A DNA stretch of 64,000 nt. Source: Sporosarcina limicola (lineage in GTDB: Bacteria; Bacillota; Bacilli; Bacillales_A; Planococcaceae). The position numbers were made by a program, and so were the translations under genes. The stretch covers positions 221,198 to 285,197 of the forward strand of contig NZ_JADBEL010000001.1 in NCBI RefSeq assembly GCF_014873855.1. The letters run 5' to 3'. Of this stretch, positions 17,096 through 26,202 are shown one piece after another. The notes beneath the pieces are model-generated. The model had not been told where the DNA came from. It ran no database searches and saw nothing but the letters and a program-made list of their open reading frames with translations. Numbering within the stretch: the first letter of the stretch is position 1; every line of letters starts with the position of its first letter.

Positions 17096-17110
17096 TCACT
17101 ATTGCAGCGA

Positions 17111-17205
17111 ATATATCCGTCACTTTCAGAAAGATATCCGTCACTATTGCGAATATATCCGTCACTTTCAGAAAGATATCCTCCACTTTTGCTTGGATAT
17201 CCGTC
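17111..17205. repeat. 21-bp tandem repeat (ATATCCGTCAC motif)
   Basis: ATATCC begins at 17113, 17134, 17155, 17176 and 17197, exactly 21 bp apart; the first four copies continue as CGTCACT or close variants. It lies between thiW and the convergent ABC-F gene, directly behind a terminator. Confidence 0.85.
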
Positions 17206-17304
17206 AAGTTCACAAACTTATTCTCAAAACATGACTTTCAGACTATACTCTTCGTAGCCGAATCCAGAATCAGACTACTAAGAGTTTCCGAATAACCGCC
17301 GAAT

Positions 17305-18969
17305 TCATTTCAACGCTTTCAACCGCCTACTCAACTCATTATAAACCCTATCCAACCTAGCATATTCACCACTTCCAGGCTTCATCAAACTCAACTTCCC
17401 AAGCACCGCCTGCATTTCCGTCTCAAGACGCAGTCGCTCCTCCAGCTGATTATCCGTTTGCTGAACAACGCCCCGCTCTTCCCACTCACGCAACGTCATC
17501 GGCACTTTCTGTATCGTTCCATCACCAAAGATCAGTAATCCATCCGCCATCCGCTCATTGAAATAGCGGTCATGTGATGCAAATAACAGCGTTCCAGGAA
17601 ATGTCTCCAGCGTCTTTTCAAGTTCCTCCCTCGAAGGCAAATCCAGATGGTTCGTCGGCTCATCCAACAGCAACACATCCATTCCTTCTAAGATAAACTG
17701 CATCAGCTTCACCTTCACACGCTCGCCCTGACTTAGCGCCGACAACGGAAGGTTCCACTGTTTCTCCGAAAAACCTAGATTCGTCAAATTAATGCGGATC
17801 ATCCCTTGCTCCTGGAACGTATCTGCATAAAAATACTCCGCCATCGTCATATCCCCAGGCAAATCCAGTACTGTCTGACTCAAATAACCAATCGACATCC
17901 CAGCCGTTTTCCACAATTCACCCGCATAACTTTCTTCCCCCAACGCCATCTTGAACAAAGTCGATTTCCCGGTACCATTTGGACCAACAAGCGCAATCCG
18001 CTCGCCGGCCTGCACTGTGAACGACACGTCCTTAAACAACTCTCTCCCCGCAAACGCTTTCCGAACACCTTTGCACTCCAGTACCCGTTTCCCTTTTTTC
18101 TGCTGCCCCTTCACCTCGAAGGACACATCCACTTCATTCTCAGGCTTATCAATTCGGTCCTTCTCAAGCTCTGCTTCCAGTCGCGTACGCATAGAACGAA
18201 CCTGGACATCCCTTTTTTTCGCCTTCATACGAAAATGTTCTTTGAAACCATCTTTCTTCGTTGATGCCGCATGTGCTTTCGACGACCAATTCGTAAGCTC
18301 CGCGATCTGGCCCTCCACTTGCGCAATTTTCCGCTGCTGCTGCTCATAATGCTTCTGCTGATTCTTTCGGTCTGACGCTTTCTTATCCCTGTAATCCGAA
18401 TAATTCCCTTTATACGCCGTCAACTTCCCATACTCAATCTCGAATACAAAATCAGCCGTCTGGTCAATGAAATGCCGATCATGCGTCACAATCACATACG
18501 TACTTCCGCCTTTATTAATCAACCGAATGAGTTCATCCAGGCTATCACTATCCAAATGATTCGTCGGTTCATCCAGCAAAGTAAGACGACTCTTCTCTGC
18601 AAGTGCAGCAGAAAGACGCATCTTCATCCGTTCCCCGCCACTCGCCGAAGCATACTCAACTCTTTCTGGCACATGCCATTTACTCCGGTAAATATGCGTC
18701 TCTGCCTGCTCCCAATCAGTATCCCCTTCAACTTCCTGCTCCTGCCTAAAATACGTAACGGAGGGTGGAGATCCATTCCAAGCAATCAAACCCCCTGTCG
18801 GTACAATTTCTCCCGCTAACATCGACATTAATGTCGTCTTACCTGCACCATTCGCCCCAACAATCGCGATACAAGCTCCCTCTGGAATATCCGCAGACAA
18901 CCGATTCAAAATTACTGTCTCTCCATGCGCAAATGATAAATGATTTAATGTTCCAATAAGCATAGCCAT
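17305..18969 (-). CDS. ABC-F ribosome-protection ATPase (VmlR/Vga/Msr type)
   Basis: Soluble protein of 554 residues with two ABC ATPase domains and no membrane helices. First domain: Walker A GANGAGKTT, signature ASGGERMK, Walker B LTLLDEPTNHLD. Second: GPNGTGKST, LSQGERVK, VLLLDEPTNHLD. A charged linker (about 190-290) forms the antibiotic-resistance helix arm, and the C-terminus is helical. Such proteins displace lincosamides, streptogramin A and pleuromutilins, or macrolides, from the ribosome. It is closest in build to B. subtilis VmlR. The leader contains a short ORF and a terminator, which supports antibiotic-induced attenuation. Confidence 0.92.
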   Translation of the reverse strand: MAMLIGTLNHLSFAHGETVILNRLSADIPEGACIAIVGANGAGKTTLMSMLAGEIVPTGGLIAWNGSPPSVTYFRQEQEVEGDTDWEQAETHIYRSKWHVPERVEYASASGGERMKMRLSAALAEKSRLTLLDEPTNHLDSDSLDELIRLINKGGSTYVIVTHDRHFIDQTADFVFEIEYGKLTAYKGNYSDYRDKKASDRKNQQKHYEQQQRKIAQVEGQIAELTNWSSKAHAASTKKDGFKEHFRMKAKKRDVQVRSMRTRLEAELEKDRIDKPENEVDVSFEVKGQQKKGKRVLECKGVRKAFAGRELFKDVSFTVQAGERIALVGPNGTGKSTLFKMALGEESYAGELWKTAGMSIGYLSQTVLDLPGDMTMAEYFYADTFQEQGMIRINLTNLGFSEKQWNLPLSALSQGERVKVKLMQFILEGMDVLLLDEPTNHLDLPSREELEKTLETFPGTLLFASHDRYFNERMADGLLIFGDGTIQKVPMTLREWEERGVVQQTDNQLEERLRLETEMQAVLGKLSLMKPGSGEYARLDRVYNELSRRLKALK

Positions 18970-18987
18970 TCCTCCATAATCGAGGGA

Positions 18988-19021
18988 TTAAAAAATCCCC
19001 CCGAAAGATAATCGGAAGGAT
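18988..19021 (-). terminator. leader terminator in front of the ABC-F gene
   Basis: On the minus strand ATCCTTCCGA pairs with TTCGGGGGGAT (10 bp with two G:T pairs), then TTTTTT. It stops 19 bases before the start codon of the ABC-F gene. A competing helix GGGATT/AATCCC overlaps its 3' arm and could act as the antiterminator. Confidence 0.8.
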
Positions 19022-19160
19022 CAGTCATCATACTATCCAGATTTCAAAGTTCCTCAAAAAAACCCGTTGCATGCGCAAAGAGAAAGGAAACTACTTAAAA
19101 TGGACAGACCAATCCTGTTTTCCGTTCGAACAAAAAATTCACTTTCCCGGAATTACAAGA

Positions 19161-19172
19161 TTAGTACTTCAT
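19161..19172 (-). CDS. three-codon leader ORF (MKY)
   Basis: ATG AAG TAC TAA on the minus strand, preceded by GAGGGTGG. It lies in the leader of the ABC-F gene about 140 bases before the attenuator. Very short leader ORFs whose ribosome stalls with antibiotic are known for ABC-F and erm-type genes. I infer the same role here. Confidence 0.45.
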   Translation of the reverse strand: MKY

Positions 19173-19208
19173 CGTCCACCCTCAGCCCTTTCACTTTTAA
19201 GTTGTGTT

Positions 19209-19240
19209 TAGTATAGCATATTTTTCGTTGTATAGAAATA
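19209..19240 (-). promoter_or_regulatory. promoter of the ABC-F leader
   Basis: TATACT (minus strand, about 19212-19217) at the -10 position with only a weak upstream element TTTCTA at 17 bp. It places a leader of about 235 bases before the ABC-F start. Confidence 0.4.
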
Positions 19241-19257
19241 ATTGGACAGCCATTTTT

Positions 19258-19893
19258 TTATTTAATTTTCCCTTTAATCAAATTCAAAATTTCTTCATAA
19301 ACCAGTTTCCCATGTGGCACAAATCCATCTCTTCCAACAAGCTTATTAATTGAAATCCTCTCTCCATCCTTCGCTATCCCAAATCCCTGAATCCTAATTT
19401 CTTCCTCGTCCCCCAACCAGAGCTCATAAAAATCATCGAATACCACTTTCACAATCCCTGAAACTTCTTCTTTTTGCAACGTGAATTGCTCCAACGTATT
19501 TTGGCAATCATATAAAAATACATTCGCCAATTCTTTGTCGATAAAACCTTCCTGTTTTACGCAATAATCGATAACCCCCAACGGCACTAGATCCATAAAA
19601 GAAACTGCGACACCAATTTCTTCCTCGACCTCTCTTACGCCATCATGCACAGTTTCATGTGCTAATAAATGACCGGCAGCAGTGATATCCAACAAATTCG
19701 GATAATCTTTTTTCAACTCACTTCGCAGCTGAAGAAACAGATAATACACGCCATTTTCTTTACTACCAAACCAACAATGGAAGGTTTCATGCCAATGTCC
19801 AAGCCTATGTACTTCTTCACGTGTAGCAACACCAATGTGATTCCTATCTTCATCAAATATGTTCAGAATTTCATTCTCCATGATTGTCTTCAC
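19258..19893 (-). CDS. NUDIX hydrolase (IPP-isomerase-like subgroup)
   Basis: Protein of 211 residues with a full Nudix box: GHLLAHETVHDGVREVEEEI followed by GV, matching Gx5Ex7REUxEExGU. The N-terminus (EILNIFDEDRNHIGVATREEVHRLG, HWHETFHCW) is the form seen in the isopentenyl-diphosphate isomerase-like Nudix group, whose members act on varied diphosphates. GTG 19893 is chosen because AAAGGA lies seven bases upstream; ATG 19881 is inside the same frame. Substrate unknown. Confidence 0.85.
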   Translation of the reverse strand: MKTIMENEILNIFDEDRNHIGVATREEVHRLGHWHETFHCWFGSKENGVYYLFLQLRSELKKDYPNLLDITAAGHLLAHETVHDGVREVEEEIGVAVSFMDLVPLGVIDYCVKQEGFIDKELANVFLYDCQNTLEQFTLQKEEVSGIVKVVFDDFYELWLGDEEEIRIQGFGIAKDGERISINKLVGRDGFVPHGKLVYEEILNLIKGKIK

Positions 19894-19972
19894 CTACTCA
19901 TCCTTTTTTTGTCGAATGCAAATCTAACAACGTATCCTCTAACTTTATTAATCTCAACACTTATATCCCAGA

Positions 19973-19992
19973 CTTTTTAAACGTTTAAAAAG
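19973..19992. repeat. 20-bp perfect palindrome
   Basis: CTTTTTAAACGTTTAAAAAG is its own complement, with flanking GA/GAGGTC giving partial extension. It lies 80 bases upstream of the NUDIX gene start and 75 behind the phosphatase gene end. It could be an operator; without a GC stem and T run it is not a normal terminator. Confidence 0.6.
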
Positions 19993-20066
19993 AGGTCCTT
20001 CCCCAGTTACCATTAGATGTTATCTTGTTCACTAAATTTGTTGCTTCCTTTCGTGCGGACGTTATT

Positions 20067-20624
20067 TTATTCCGATAAAATAACATTCACGCCCCAAATC
20101 CTCTCCACCGACGCACCATTATCACTAATCCGCACCCAATACACATCTGGATTTGTTAACGACTTCCATTCAACAAAACCGACGCGGTCATCGAAGCTCT
20201 TCAACAACAAAGCCATCAGATTTCCATGCGTCACAAGCACTATACGCAAGCCATCACTTAGCTCATCCACTACATCCCGAACCCGTGCCGTCGCCTCATT
20301 CGACGATTCTCCACCCTCATATTTCAAATGAAAATCTAAAAACGTATCTTCCAATTTTGACATCCAATCATCCATCGATCTTTTACTCAACATGCGTTCA
20401 GCGAATCGGTTGTCTGTCTCCACACTGATTCTTTTCGCTTCCGAAAGAGCTCCAATCGATTGTTGCGCTCGAACGTATGGACTTGAAATGATTCGGTCAA
20501 TATGAATATCTGCGAAAAATCGGCCAAGCTGCTTCGCCTGCGAGACACCCTTCGAAGTTAGATCTGCATCTGGAGCCTGCCCCTCCGCCTCACAATGACG
20601 AACGACATAAACTATTTTCTCCAC
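20067..20624 (-). CDS. histidine phosphatase (phosphoglycerate-mutase-like)
   Basis: Protein of 185 residues of histidine phosphatase branch 1. The catalytic motif is RHCEAEG (RHG-type, with C for G), then SPYVRAQQSI with the second Arg, EGGESSNEA, and LVTHGNLMALLL with the second catalytic His. GTG start behind CAGGAG. Many such Bacillus proteins dephosphorylate small metabolites, and the substrate cannot be read here. Confidence 0.87.
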   Translation of the reverse strand: MEKIVYVVRHCEAEGQAPDADLTSKGVSQAKQLGRFFADIHIDRIISSPYVRAQQSIGALSEAKRISVETDNRFAERMLSKRSMDDWMSKLEDTFLDFHLKYEGGESSNEATARVRDVVDELSDGLRIVLVTHGNLMALLLKSFDDRVGFVEWKSLTNPDVYWVRISDNGASVERIWGVNVILSE

Positions 20625-20876
20625 GATATCTCAACTCCTGTTCGTAACGCTTCGGTATTCACAATAAACATAAAATCACTCCCATTCTTAGAAAGAAACA
20701 TTCAATAGTTCTACAACAAGTTTTTCCACGTCCAGATAACAAACTCTATATACTATTCAATAAGTGCACCCAAAATCCTCTCTCATCTAGTGAAATCAAA
20801 TCTCTACACTTTCGCACAAAAAGTCAAATCTCCATTTTCATTCCGTTATACAATGAATATGAAAGGGGGCGACGCG

Positions 20877-21761
20877 ATGTTTGAAAATCATGCAATCGTT
20901 GTGGATGAAGCAATCGCATTCATCGGAAAAAACGTACTCGAAAAGATTTCATCCAGGGAAGTAGCAAGATATTGTGGGATTTCCCACTGGTATTTCCAAC
21001 GCATTTTCAAAAAACATACAGGAGAAAACATCGGGGAGTATATCCGGAAGCGACGATTAACAAATGCGGCACAGCGACTCATCCGTTCCAAAGAGCGAAT
21101 CATCGATATCGCGATGGAACACCACTTCACAACGCAGGAATCTTTTACGCGCGCTTTCAAAATGCTATTTGCCATGCCCCCTGCAAAGTACAGAACTCAA
21201 TTCAGAGATTTTCTATTTCACAAGGAGGCGTTTCAATTGACCGCACCAACAGGATGGATGATTAGTGGCAGCAACCCACAAGATTATCTGACAGGGATAG
21301 ACTATACAACGGTTCATACCGGAAAGGCATCCGCCTATCTCCAAGGAGATTCAAAGTTGACTCCCAATGGCTTCGTAACGATGATGCAAGAAATCAAAAC
21401 CGACCTCTACATCGGAAAAAGAATACGATTATCCGCATTCGCAAAGGCGGACACTATTTCCGGATCGGGTGCGTTGTGGATGCGAGTCGATACGGCCAAC
21501 GGAGACACCGTCGCATTCGACAATATGCACAACAGACTCATCAAAGGCACACACGACTGGGGCCATTGTAGCGTAGTACTTGATATCCCAGCAGATGCAT
21601 CCACAATCTCGTTCGGCTTTCTTCTTTCCGGAGAAGGTAAATTATTTATGGATGGCATGAAGTTTGAGGAAGTGGATGAAACCATTCCTGTGACGGATAT
21701 AAGGTTGGGTGAGGTGGAAACGCTTGGAAACGAGCCTGTGAATCTTGGGTTTGAAAGGTGA
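20877..21761 (+). CDS. AraC-family regulator with a C-terminal sensor-like domain
   Basis: About 294 residues. The double helix-turn-helix lies at the N-terminus (residues 8-110: SSREVARYCGISHWYFQRIF, IIDIAMEHHFTTQESFTRAF, then MPPAKYR). It is followed by a beta-rich domain of about 160 residues with GKASAYLQGDS and GLFMDG-like phrases (GKLFMDGMKFEEV) resembling a carbohydrate-binding jelly roll. ATG 20877 follows AAAGGGGG; the frame is open 29 codons further up without support. Such DNA-first layouts resemble MarA/Rob-type regulators in which the second domain binds an effector. Confidence 0.85.
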   Translation: MFENHAIVVDEAIAFIGKNVLEKISSREVARYCGISHWYFQRIFKKHTGENIGEYIRKRRLTNAAQRLIRSKERIIDIAMEHHFTTQESFTRAFKMLFAMPPAKYRTQFRDFLFHKEAFQLTAPTGWMISGSNPQDYLTGIDYTTVHTGKASAYLQGDSKLTPNGFVTMMQEIKTDLYIGKRIRLSAFAKADTISGSGALWMRVDTANGDTVAFDNMHNRLIKGTHDWGHCSVVLDIPADASTISFGFLLSGEGKLFMDGMKFEEVDETIPVTDIRLGEVETLGNEPVNLGFER

Positions 21762-21771
21762 ATAAAAATAT

Positions 21772-21810
21772 AAAAAAGAGAACTCGGTTTTCAGGAGTTC
21801 TCCTTTTTTA
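21772..21810 (+). terminator. terminator after the AraC-type gene
   Basis: GAGAACTC (21778-21785) pairs with GAGTTCTC, flanked by an A tract and TTTTTT. Confidence 0.85.
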
Positions 21811-21910
21811 ATGCCTTGATACCCTAAATGCATGGCTATCGGGGAACTTAAAAAGATGTCCGTAAATCCTTGAATTAGTTAACACTTCTTCAATGAAAAC
21901 AGCATTAAAT

Positions 21911-22876
21911 TTATTTTATATAACGATTGAGAAAATGATCTATTGTCATTTTGTATTTATCTTCAGCCAATGCAAAGGACTCACCGTGGTTCGCATTCGG
22001 GACAAGCAAGAGTTCTGCGTCACTTGAAGTATGCTGATACAAATCCTTCGCCATCTCCGTAGGAACGAATGTATCGCCTTCCCCATGGATATACAGGATC
22101 GGGACATTCGTCTTCTCCACTTCATTCAGTGCGCTCGCTTCTCTGAATGAATAACCTGCTCTAATTTTCGTTAACACGCTGGTGCTATCTAACAACGGAA
22201 ATGCCGGCAGATAAAACATCCGATTCATTTGATACTTGAATAATTGATAGACAGATTCATACGGACTATCCGCTATAATGACCTTGACTTGGCGAGGTAA
22301 TTCTTCTTCACCGCTGGCCATCAAGACGGTCGCCGCACCCATCGATAAACCATGGTAGGCCACTTTAGTATCAGGCCCAAGCTTCTTCACCAAAAAGTAA
22401 GTCCAATCAATCAAATCAAGTCGATCTGGCCAGCCGAACCCATAATAATCCCCCTCACTCTTCCCATGCCCCCGTGCATCAGGCATGAAAATGTTGTAGT
22501 CCAAATCGTTATGATAATACTGTCCAAATAGCCCCATTTGCTTCGCATTTCCTAAATAACCATGCGTTAAAATAACCAATTTATCTGTCGGCTTGGATGC
22601 CGGTAAATAGTAGCCTGACAGTTTCAGTCCATCGCGTGATGTTAAAGTGAGCTGTTCAAATTTTTGAGCAACCACCCAATCTATCCAACTTCCATTCAAA
22701 AAGAGTTCCATTGCCTGATCCGACACTGCCAAATCTGCATTCTTCTGCAAGAATTCTTTCGGTCCCCGCTTGATTGCTAACTCATAGAAAAAGAAGCTGC
22801 CGATGATTTGAATCACCAAGAAGACAGTAGTAAAAAGAAAAAGCAGCTTCTTCCATTTGATTCGAATGTTACTCAT
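21911..22876 (-). CDS. membrane-anchored alpha/beta hydrolase
   Basis: Protein of 321 residues with one N-terminal membrane helix (about 10-30), so the catalytic domain is anchored and probably outside. Alpha/beta-hydrolase elements: oxyanion loop HGYLGNAKQ, PDARGHGKSEGDYYGFG, nucleophile elbow GLSMGAAT, acid in HGEGDTFVPTEM and His in NANHGESF. It looks like the YqkD/BAAT-type group of Bacillus. Substrate unknown. ATG has GGGGA upstream. Confidence 0.85.
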   Translation of the reverse strand: MSNIRIKWKKLLFLFTTVFLVIQIIGSFFFYELAIKRGPKEFLQKNADLAVSDQAMELFLNGSWIDWVVAQKFEQLTLTSRDGLKLSGYYLPASKPTDKLVILTHGYLGNAKQMGLFGQYYHNDLDYNIFMPDARGHGKSEGDYYGFGWPDRLDLIDWTYFLVKKLGPDTKVAYHGLSMGAATVLMASGEEELPRQVKVIIADSPYESVYQLFKYQMNRMFYLPAFPLLDSTSVLTKIRAGYSFREASALNEVEKTNVPILYIHGEGDTFVPTEMAKDLYQHTSSDAELLLVPNANHGESFALAEDKYKMTIDHFLNRYIK

Positions 22877-23260
22877 TCCCCTTTGTTTTTCGGTCTTTTA
22901 GTATGTATGATGCCTATGATTAGTATAGTAGAAAAACAGAGGGAAATGAACGAAATTATTACGACTTCATGAAATTACCAAAGGGTTTCGAAGTACGTGA
23001 AGGATGGTGGTTGATTTGGTTGCTTGATATACGGGAGATTATTTTAAAGTTAACATTTATGGCGTAGCCTTTTCAACTTGTGATACGGTTCCCCGTAGCC
23101 TTTCTAACTGCGAATTTCGAAAAAAGAACCTTCAATCCAAAGTTGGAGTGAAGGTTCTATATTTTAGTTCCAATCTCTTCATCAAAGAAATGATTGTCCG
23201 ATAATGAAAAATGTTACTTACACTTTTTCATTAAATACCTTCACTTCTACATCGAAAGAA
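22877..23260. other. intergenic region with one terminator
   Basis: Apart from the hairpin at 23125-23158 I see no gene or further signal. The part upstream of the hydrolase contains a TAGTATAGTAG stretch that may hold its promoter. Confidence 0.5.
23119..23158 (-). terminator. terminator of mqo
   Basis: AGAACCTTCA (23125-23134) pairs with TGAAGGTTCT (23149-23158) and the loop adds TCCAA/TTGGA. TTTTTT follows on the minus strand. Confidence 0.85.
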
Positions 23261-24763
23261 TCAACTAGGGTCCAGCAAGTTTTCGCTTAGACCAAGTGTC
23301 TGCGCTGTTGAAGTATGGATTTCATGCAAAAGTTCTGGGTTTTCCATTAGCGACATGCCATAAGAAGGAATCATTTCTTTAATTTTCTCTTCCCACTCTT
23401 TCACATGTTGCGGGAAGCACTTATTAATTACCTCAAGCATAACGTGAACCGCAGTGGAAGCACCTGGAGAAGCGCCGAGCAATGCTGCAATCGAGCCATC
23501 AGCGGCAGTAATAACTTCCGTACCAAATTGAAGCGTTCCTTTTCCACCTGCCTCAGTATCTTTGATAACTTGCACACGTTGGCCCGCTACTACTAAATCC
23601 CAATCATCGCTTTTGGCATTCGGGATAAAATCTCGTAACTCTTCCATGCGTTGCTCTTTTGATAACATCACTTGCTGGATTAGGTATTTTGTCAATGACA
23701 TGTTTTTTCCGCCTGCCGCTAACATAGTAAAGACATTATTCGGTTTTACAGAAGTTATCAAATCTAACATTGAACCCGTTTTTAAGAACTTTGGTGAGAA
23801 GCCGGCAAACGGTCCAAATAGCAACGATTTTTTATTGTCGATATATCTTGTGTCAAGATGCGGAACAGACATTGGCGGAGCACCAACCGCGGCTTTGCCG
23901 TATACTTTTGCATTATGCTGCTCTATAACATCCGGGTTCTTACACACCATAAATATTCCACCTACTGGGAATCCACCAATATGTTTTCCTTCAGGAATAC
24001 CGGACTTTTGCAGCAAATGCAGACTTCCCCCTCCGCCCCCGATAAAGACGAATTTTGCAGTATGACGTTCTACATTTCCGCTATCGACATTCTTTACTTT
24101 CAATTCCCATGAGCCATCGTTCGTACGTTTAATAGCATCAACACTATGTTTGTAGTTGATATCGACGTTTTTAGTCTTTAAGTGGTCAAATAACATACGT
24201 GTTAAAGCACCAAAGTTAACATCCGTTCCAGTGTCGATTTTTGTTGCCGCTATAGCTTCTTTTGATGAACGATCTTGCATAATAAGCGGAATCCACTCCA
24301 TCAGTTTTCCTGGGTCATTGGAAAATTCCATTCCTTTGAACAGAGGATTGTTTGACATCGCTTCAAAACGTTTCTTTAAAAACGTTACATTCTGCTCCCC
24401 TTGTACCATACTCATATGAGGCAATGGCATGATAAAGTCCTGTGGATTATTGATCAGCTTATTGTTTACAAGATAAGACCAAAACTGCATTGAAACCTGA
24501 AACTGTTCATTAATTTCTATAGCTTTGCTAATATCTACGGATCCGTCCGGTTTTTCAACTGTGTAGTTAAGCTCGCACAGTGCAGCATGCCCCGTTCCCG
24601 CATTATTCCATTCGTTAGAGCTTTCCTCCCCTGCGCTTTCAAGCTTCTCAAACACTTTAATTTCCCATTCCGGTACTAATTCTTTCAGGAATGCCCCCAA
24701 AGTCGCACTCATGATTCCCGCACCAATTAAGATAACGTCTGTTTTAGTTTCTTCGTTGCTCAT
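23261..24763 (-). CDS. mqo: malate:quinone oxidoreductase
   Basis: FAD-dependent peripheral membrane enzyme of about 500 residues that oxidises malate to oxaloacetate and feeds electrons to quinone, bypassing the soluble dehydrogenase. The N-terminus has the dinucleotide-binding [20 protein letters not shown], then [45 protein letters not shown] and a C-terminal [16 protein letters not shown], all Mqo hallmarks. ATG 24763 (MSNEE) has AAGG at the right distance; the ATG three codons further up does not. Confidence 0.95.
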   Translation of the reverse strand: MSNEETKTDVILIGAGIMSATLGAFLKELVPEWEIKVFEKLESAGEESSNEWNNAGTGHAALCELNYTVEKPDGSVDISKAIEINEQFQVSMQFWSYLVNNKLINNPQDFIMPLPHMSMVQGEQNVTFLKKRFEAMSNNPLFKGMEFSNDPGKLMEWIPLIMQDRSSKEAIAATKIDTGTDVNFGALTRMLFDHLKTKNVDINYKHSVDAIKRTNDGSWELKVKNVDSGNVERHTAKFVFIGGGGGSLHLLQKSGIPEGKHIGGFPVGGIFMVCKNPDVIEQHNAKVYGKAAVGAPPMSVPHLDTRYIDNKKSLLFGPFAGFSPKFLKTGSMLDLITSVKPNNVFTMLAAGGKNMSLTKYLIQQVMLSKEQRMEELRDFIPNAKSDDWDLVVAGQRVQVIKDTEAGGKGTLQFGTEVITAADGSIAALLGASPGASTAVHVMLEVINKCFPQHVKEWEEKIKEMIPSYGMSLMENPELLHEIHTSTAQTLGLSENLLDPS

Positions 24764-25131
24764 TTTTATCATCCTTATACTCTATATATTTGCAGAAAAG
24801 ATGTAAGCACTCCTGCTTAGGCGTCACAACAAGCCAAGGCACGACCTAGTCACACACCCCTCTGTATCAATTATAAACTTATCATAGCCCATTACAATTA
24901 TTTAAGGATTAAAATATCCAGCACTATATACATGGTATTTTGTAATTGTAGTGTATTAACAGTATAGCATCTTGCATAGGCACCAAAAATCAAGATTCAA
25001 AACTCCAGTTTTCCAATCTTTCTACAAACTGACCCCTACGTTTTTCGTTAAATTGATACTTTTAAATAGGCCAGTTCTTTGCTAAAGTTATCAGGAAATG
25101 CGAATTTAATTTGAAAAATAAGGGTAGGTTT
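24764..25131. other. intergenic region, no gene seen
   Basis: Divergent spacer between mqo and the ECF S-component gene. It contains promoter-like AT-rich stretches such as GCTATACTG (minus strand) and TTGATACTTTTAAATAGG (plus strand), but no box pair convincing enough to call, and no riboswitch that I can recognise. Confidence 0.4.
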
Positions 25132-25668
25132 ATGACTATGAAAACAACAAGTTATTCAAAATCACGCACGTTTGATTTGATCCTAACTGGAATGCTAATT
25201 GCACTCGTATTCGTCGCAACTCTCACATTAAATATCAAGCTACCTATCACGGCAAATGGTGGGTTGGTTCATCTTGGAACAGCCATGCTCTTTATAGCGT
25301 CTATTCTTTTTGGTCCTAAAAAAGGGGCACTCGCTGGGGCTATCGGTATGGGTTTGTTTGACTTAGTATCTGGTTGGACATTGTGGGCACCCTTCACCTT
25401 TGTGGCTCGTGGCTTACAAGGCTATATCGTCGGAAAAATTGCTTGGTCATTCGCTCGCAAAGGAAACAGTATTACTTTCAATCTACTGGCTACCATCGCT
25501 TCGATTCCTGTTATGTTAGGTGTTTATTACATTTGTGAACGGGTTCTATTTGGCAGTTGGGTTATACCATTAGCTTCCATTCCCGGAAACATGGTTCAAA
25601 ACATTGTGGGGATTGCTATAGCCATTCCAGTTTGTGTTTTGCTAAACAAAGTTTATTTTTCTAAATAG
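25132..25668 (+). CDS. ECF transporter S component
   Basis: Membrane protein of about 178 residues with five to six helices. It carries the S-component pattern NGGLVHLGTAMLFIASILFG, KKGALAGAIGMGLFDLVSGW and a C-terminal SIPGNMVQNIVGIAIAIPV. The substrate-binding subunit of an energy-coupling-factor vitamin transporter; the EcfA/A'/T module must be encoded elsewhere. The sequence recalls the pyridoxine-type (PdxU/HmpT-like) group, but I cannot fix the vitamin. ATG 25132 follows AAGGG. Confidence 0.87.
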   Translation: MTMKTTSYSKSRTFDLILTGMLIALVFVATLTLNIKLPITANGGLVHLGTAMLFIASILFGPKKGALAGAIGMGLFDLVSGWTLWAPFTFVARGLQGYIVGKIAWSFARKGNSITFNLLATIASIPVMLGVYYICERVLFGSWVIPLASIPGNMVQNIVGIAIAIPVCVLLNKVYFSK

Positions 25669-25679
25669 TTCATTAAAAA

Positions 25680-25710
25680 AGATGACTTCTGCTACATAGC
25701 GAAGTCATCT
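25680..25710. terminator. hairpin after the S-component gene
   Basis: AGATGACTTC pairs with GAAGTCATCT around an 11-base loop. The A tract on its left makes it terminator-like mainly for minus-strand transcripts. Confidence 0.5.
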
Positions 25711-26001
25711 CATTACCACATAAAAGCTGCATATCCCTTTTTATTAAACTGTATCCTTTATAGTAAGTCTCGTTCGTCATTATAGTTTTTCCATTTATCT
25801 TTTTTAATATACTCTTTTATTCTCTCATGCCTAATTTTAAAGGGAATGAGCCTACTTCAATCGGTATCACGCCGAGGAGACCATCTTGATAACGCATCTA
25901 TACAAGAAATATCAAAAAGTCGAAGCACTCTCCTACATAAAACTTTTCCTCTTGGACATAATACAAAGAATGAAATCTTTAAACAAAGGGAGTCATGCGT
26001 T

Positions 26002-26151
26002 ATGTCAGTGGAAAACAAAAATAAGAATAAGGATAAAGGTAAACAGCGAAATGCCCTTAAATACGATACAAAGCCAAAAAACGATGTTGAGTTTGCAAGC
26101 GAAAGCGAATTTCTAAATTTAGATGGTAAAAAAAACAAAAGAAAGCGCTAA
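26002..26151 (+). CDS. small lysine-rich protein
   Basis: 49 residues, very hydrophilic: a KNKNKDKGK cluster, a central acidic stretch (VEFASESEFLNLD) and a basic tail KKNKRKR. AAAGGGAG lies nine bases before the ATG, and a terminator hairpin begins at the stop, which supports a real gene. Size and composition resemble small sporulation-associated proteins of Bacillales, but I recognise no family. The frame is also open upstream to 25846 without a ribosome site. Confidence 0.6.
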   Translation: MSVENKNKNKDKGKQRNALKYDTKPKNDVEFASESEFLNLDGKKNKRKR

Positions 26152-26196
26152 AAACGGTGCCTGTCCACCATAAGTGTGACAGGCACTGTCCGTTTT
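26151..26196 (+). terminator. hairpin of the GGTGCCTG type
   Basis: AAAACGGTGCCTGTC pairs with GACAGGCACTGTCCGTTTT (three-base bulge). It ends the small-protein gene and faces the convergent gene at 26203. A related core, GGTGCCTGG/CCAGGCACC, forms the perfect hairpin at 33213-33270. Confidence 0.75.
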
Positions 26197-26202
26197 CATC
26201 CC

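Noticed and set aside
17806..18959. Several long plus-strand ORFs opposite the ABC-F gene
   Set aside because: They are antisense shadows of a gene with complete ABC motifs and have no start signals.
25740..25870. Minus-strand coding-like tail (KIRHERIKEYIKKDKWKNY) and adjoining GLLGVIPIEVGSFPLKL frame
   Set aside because: It needs a frameshift between two short frames, has no start or ribosome site, and I recognise no family. It may be a gene remnant.
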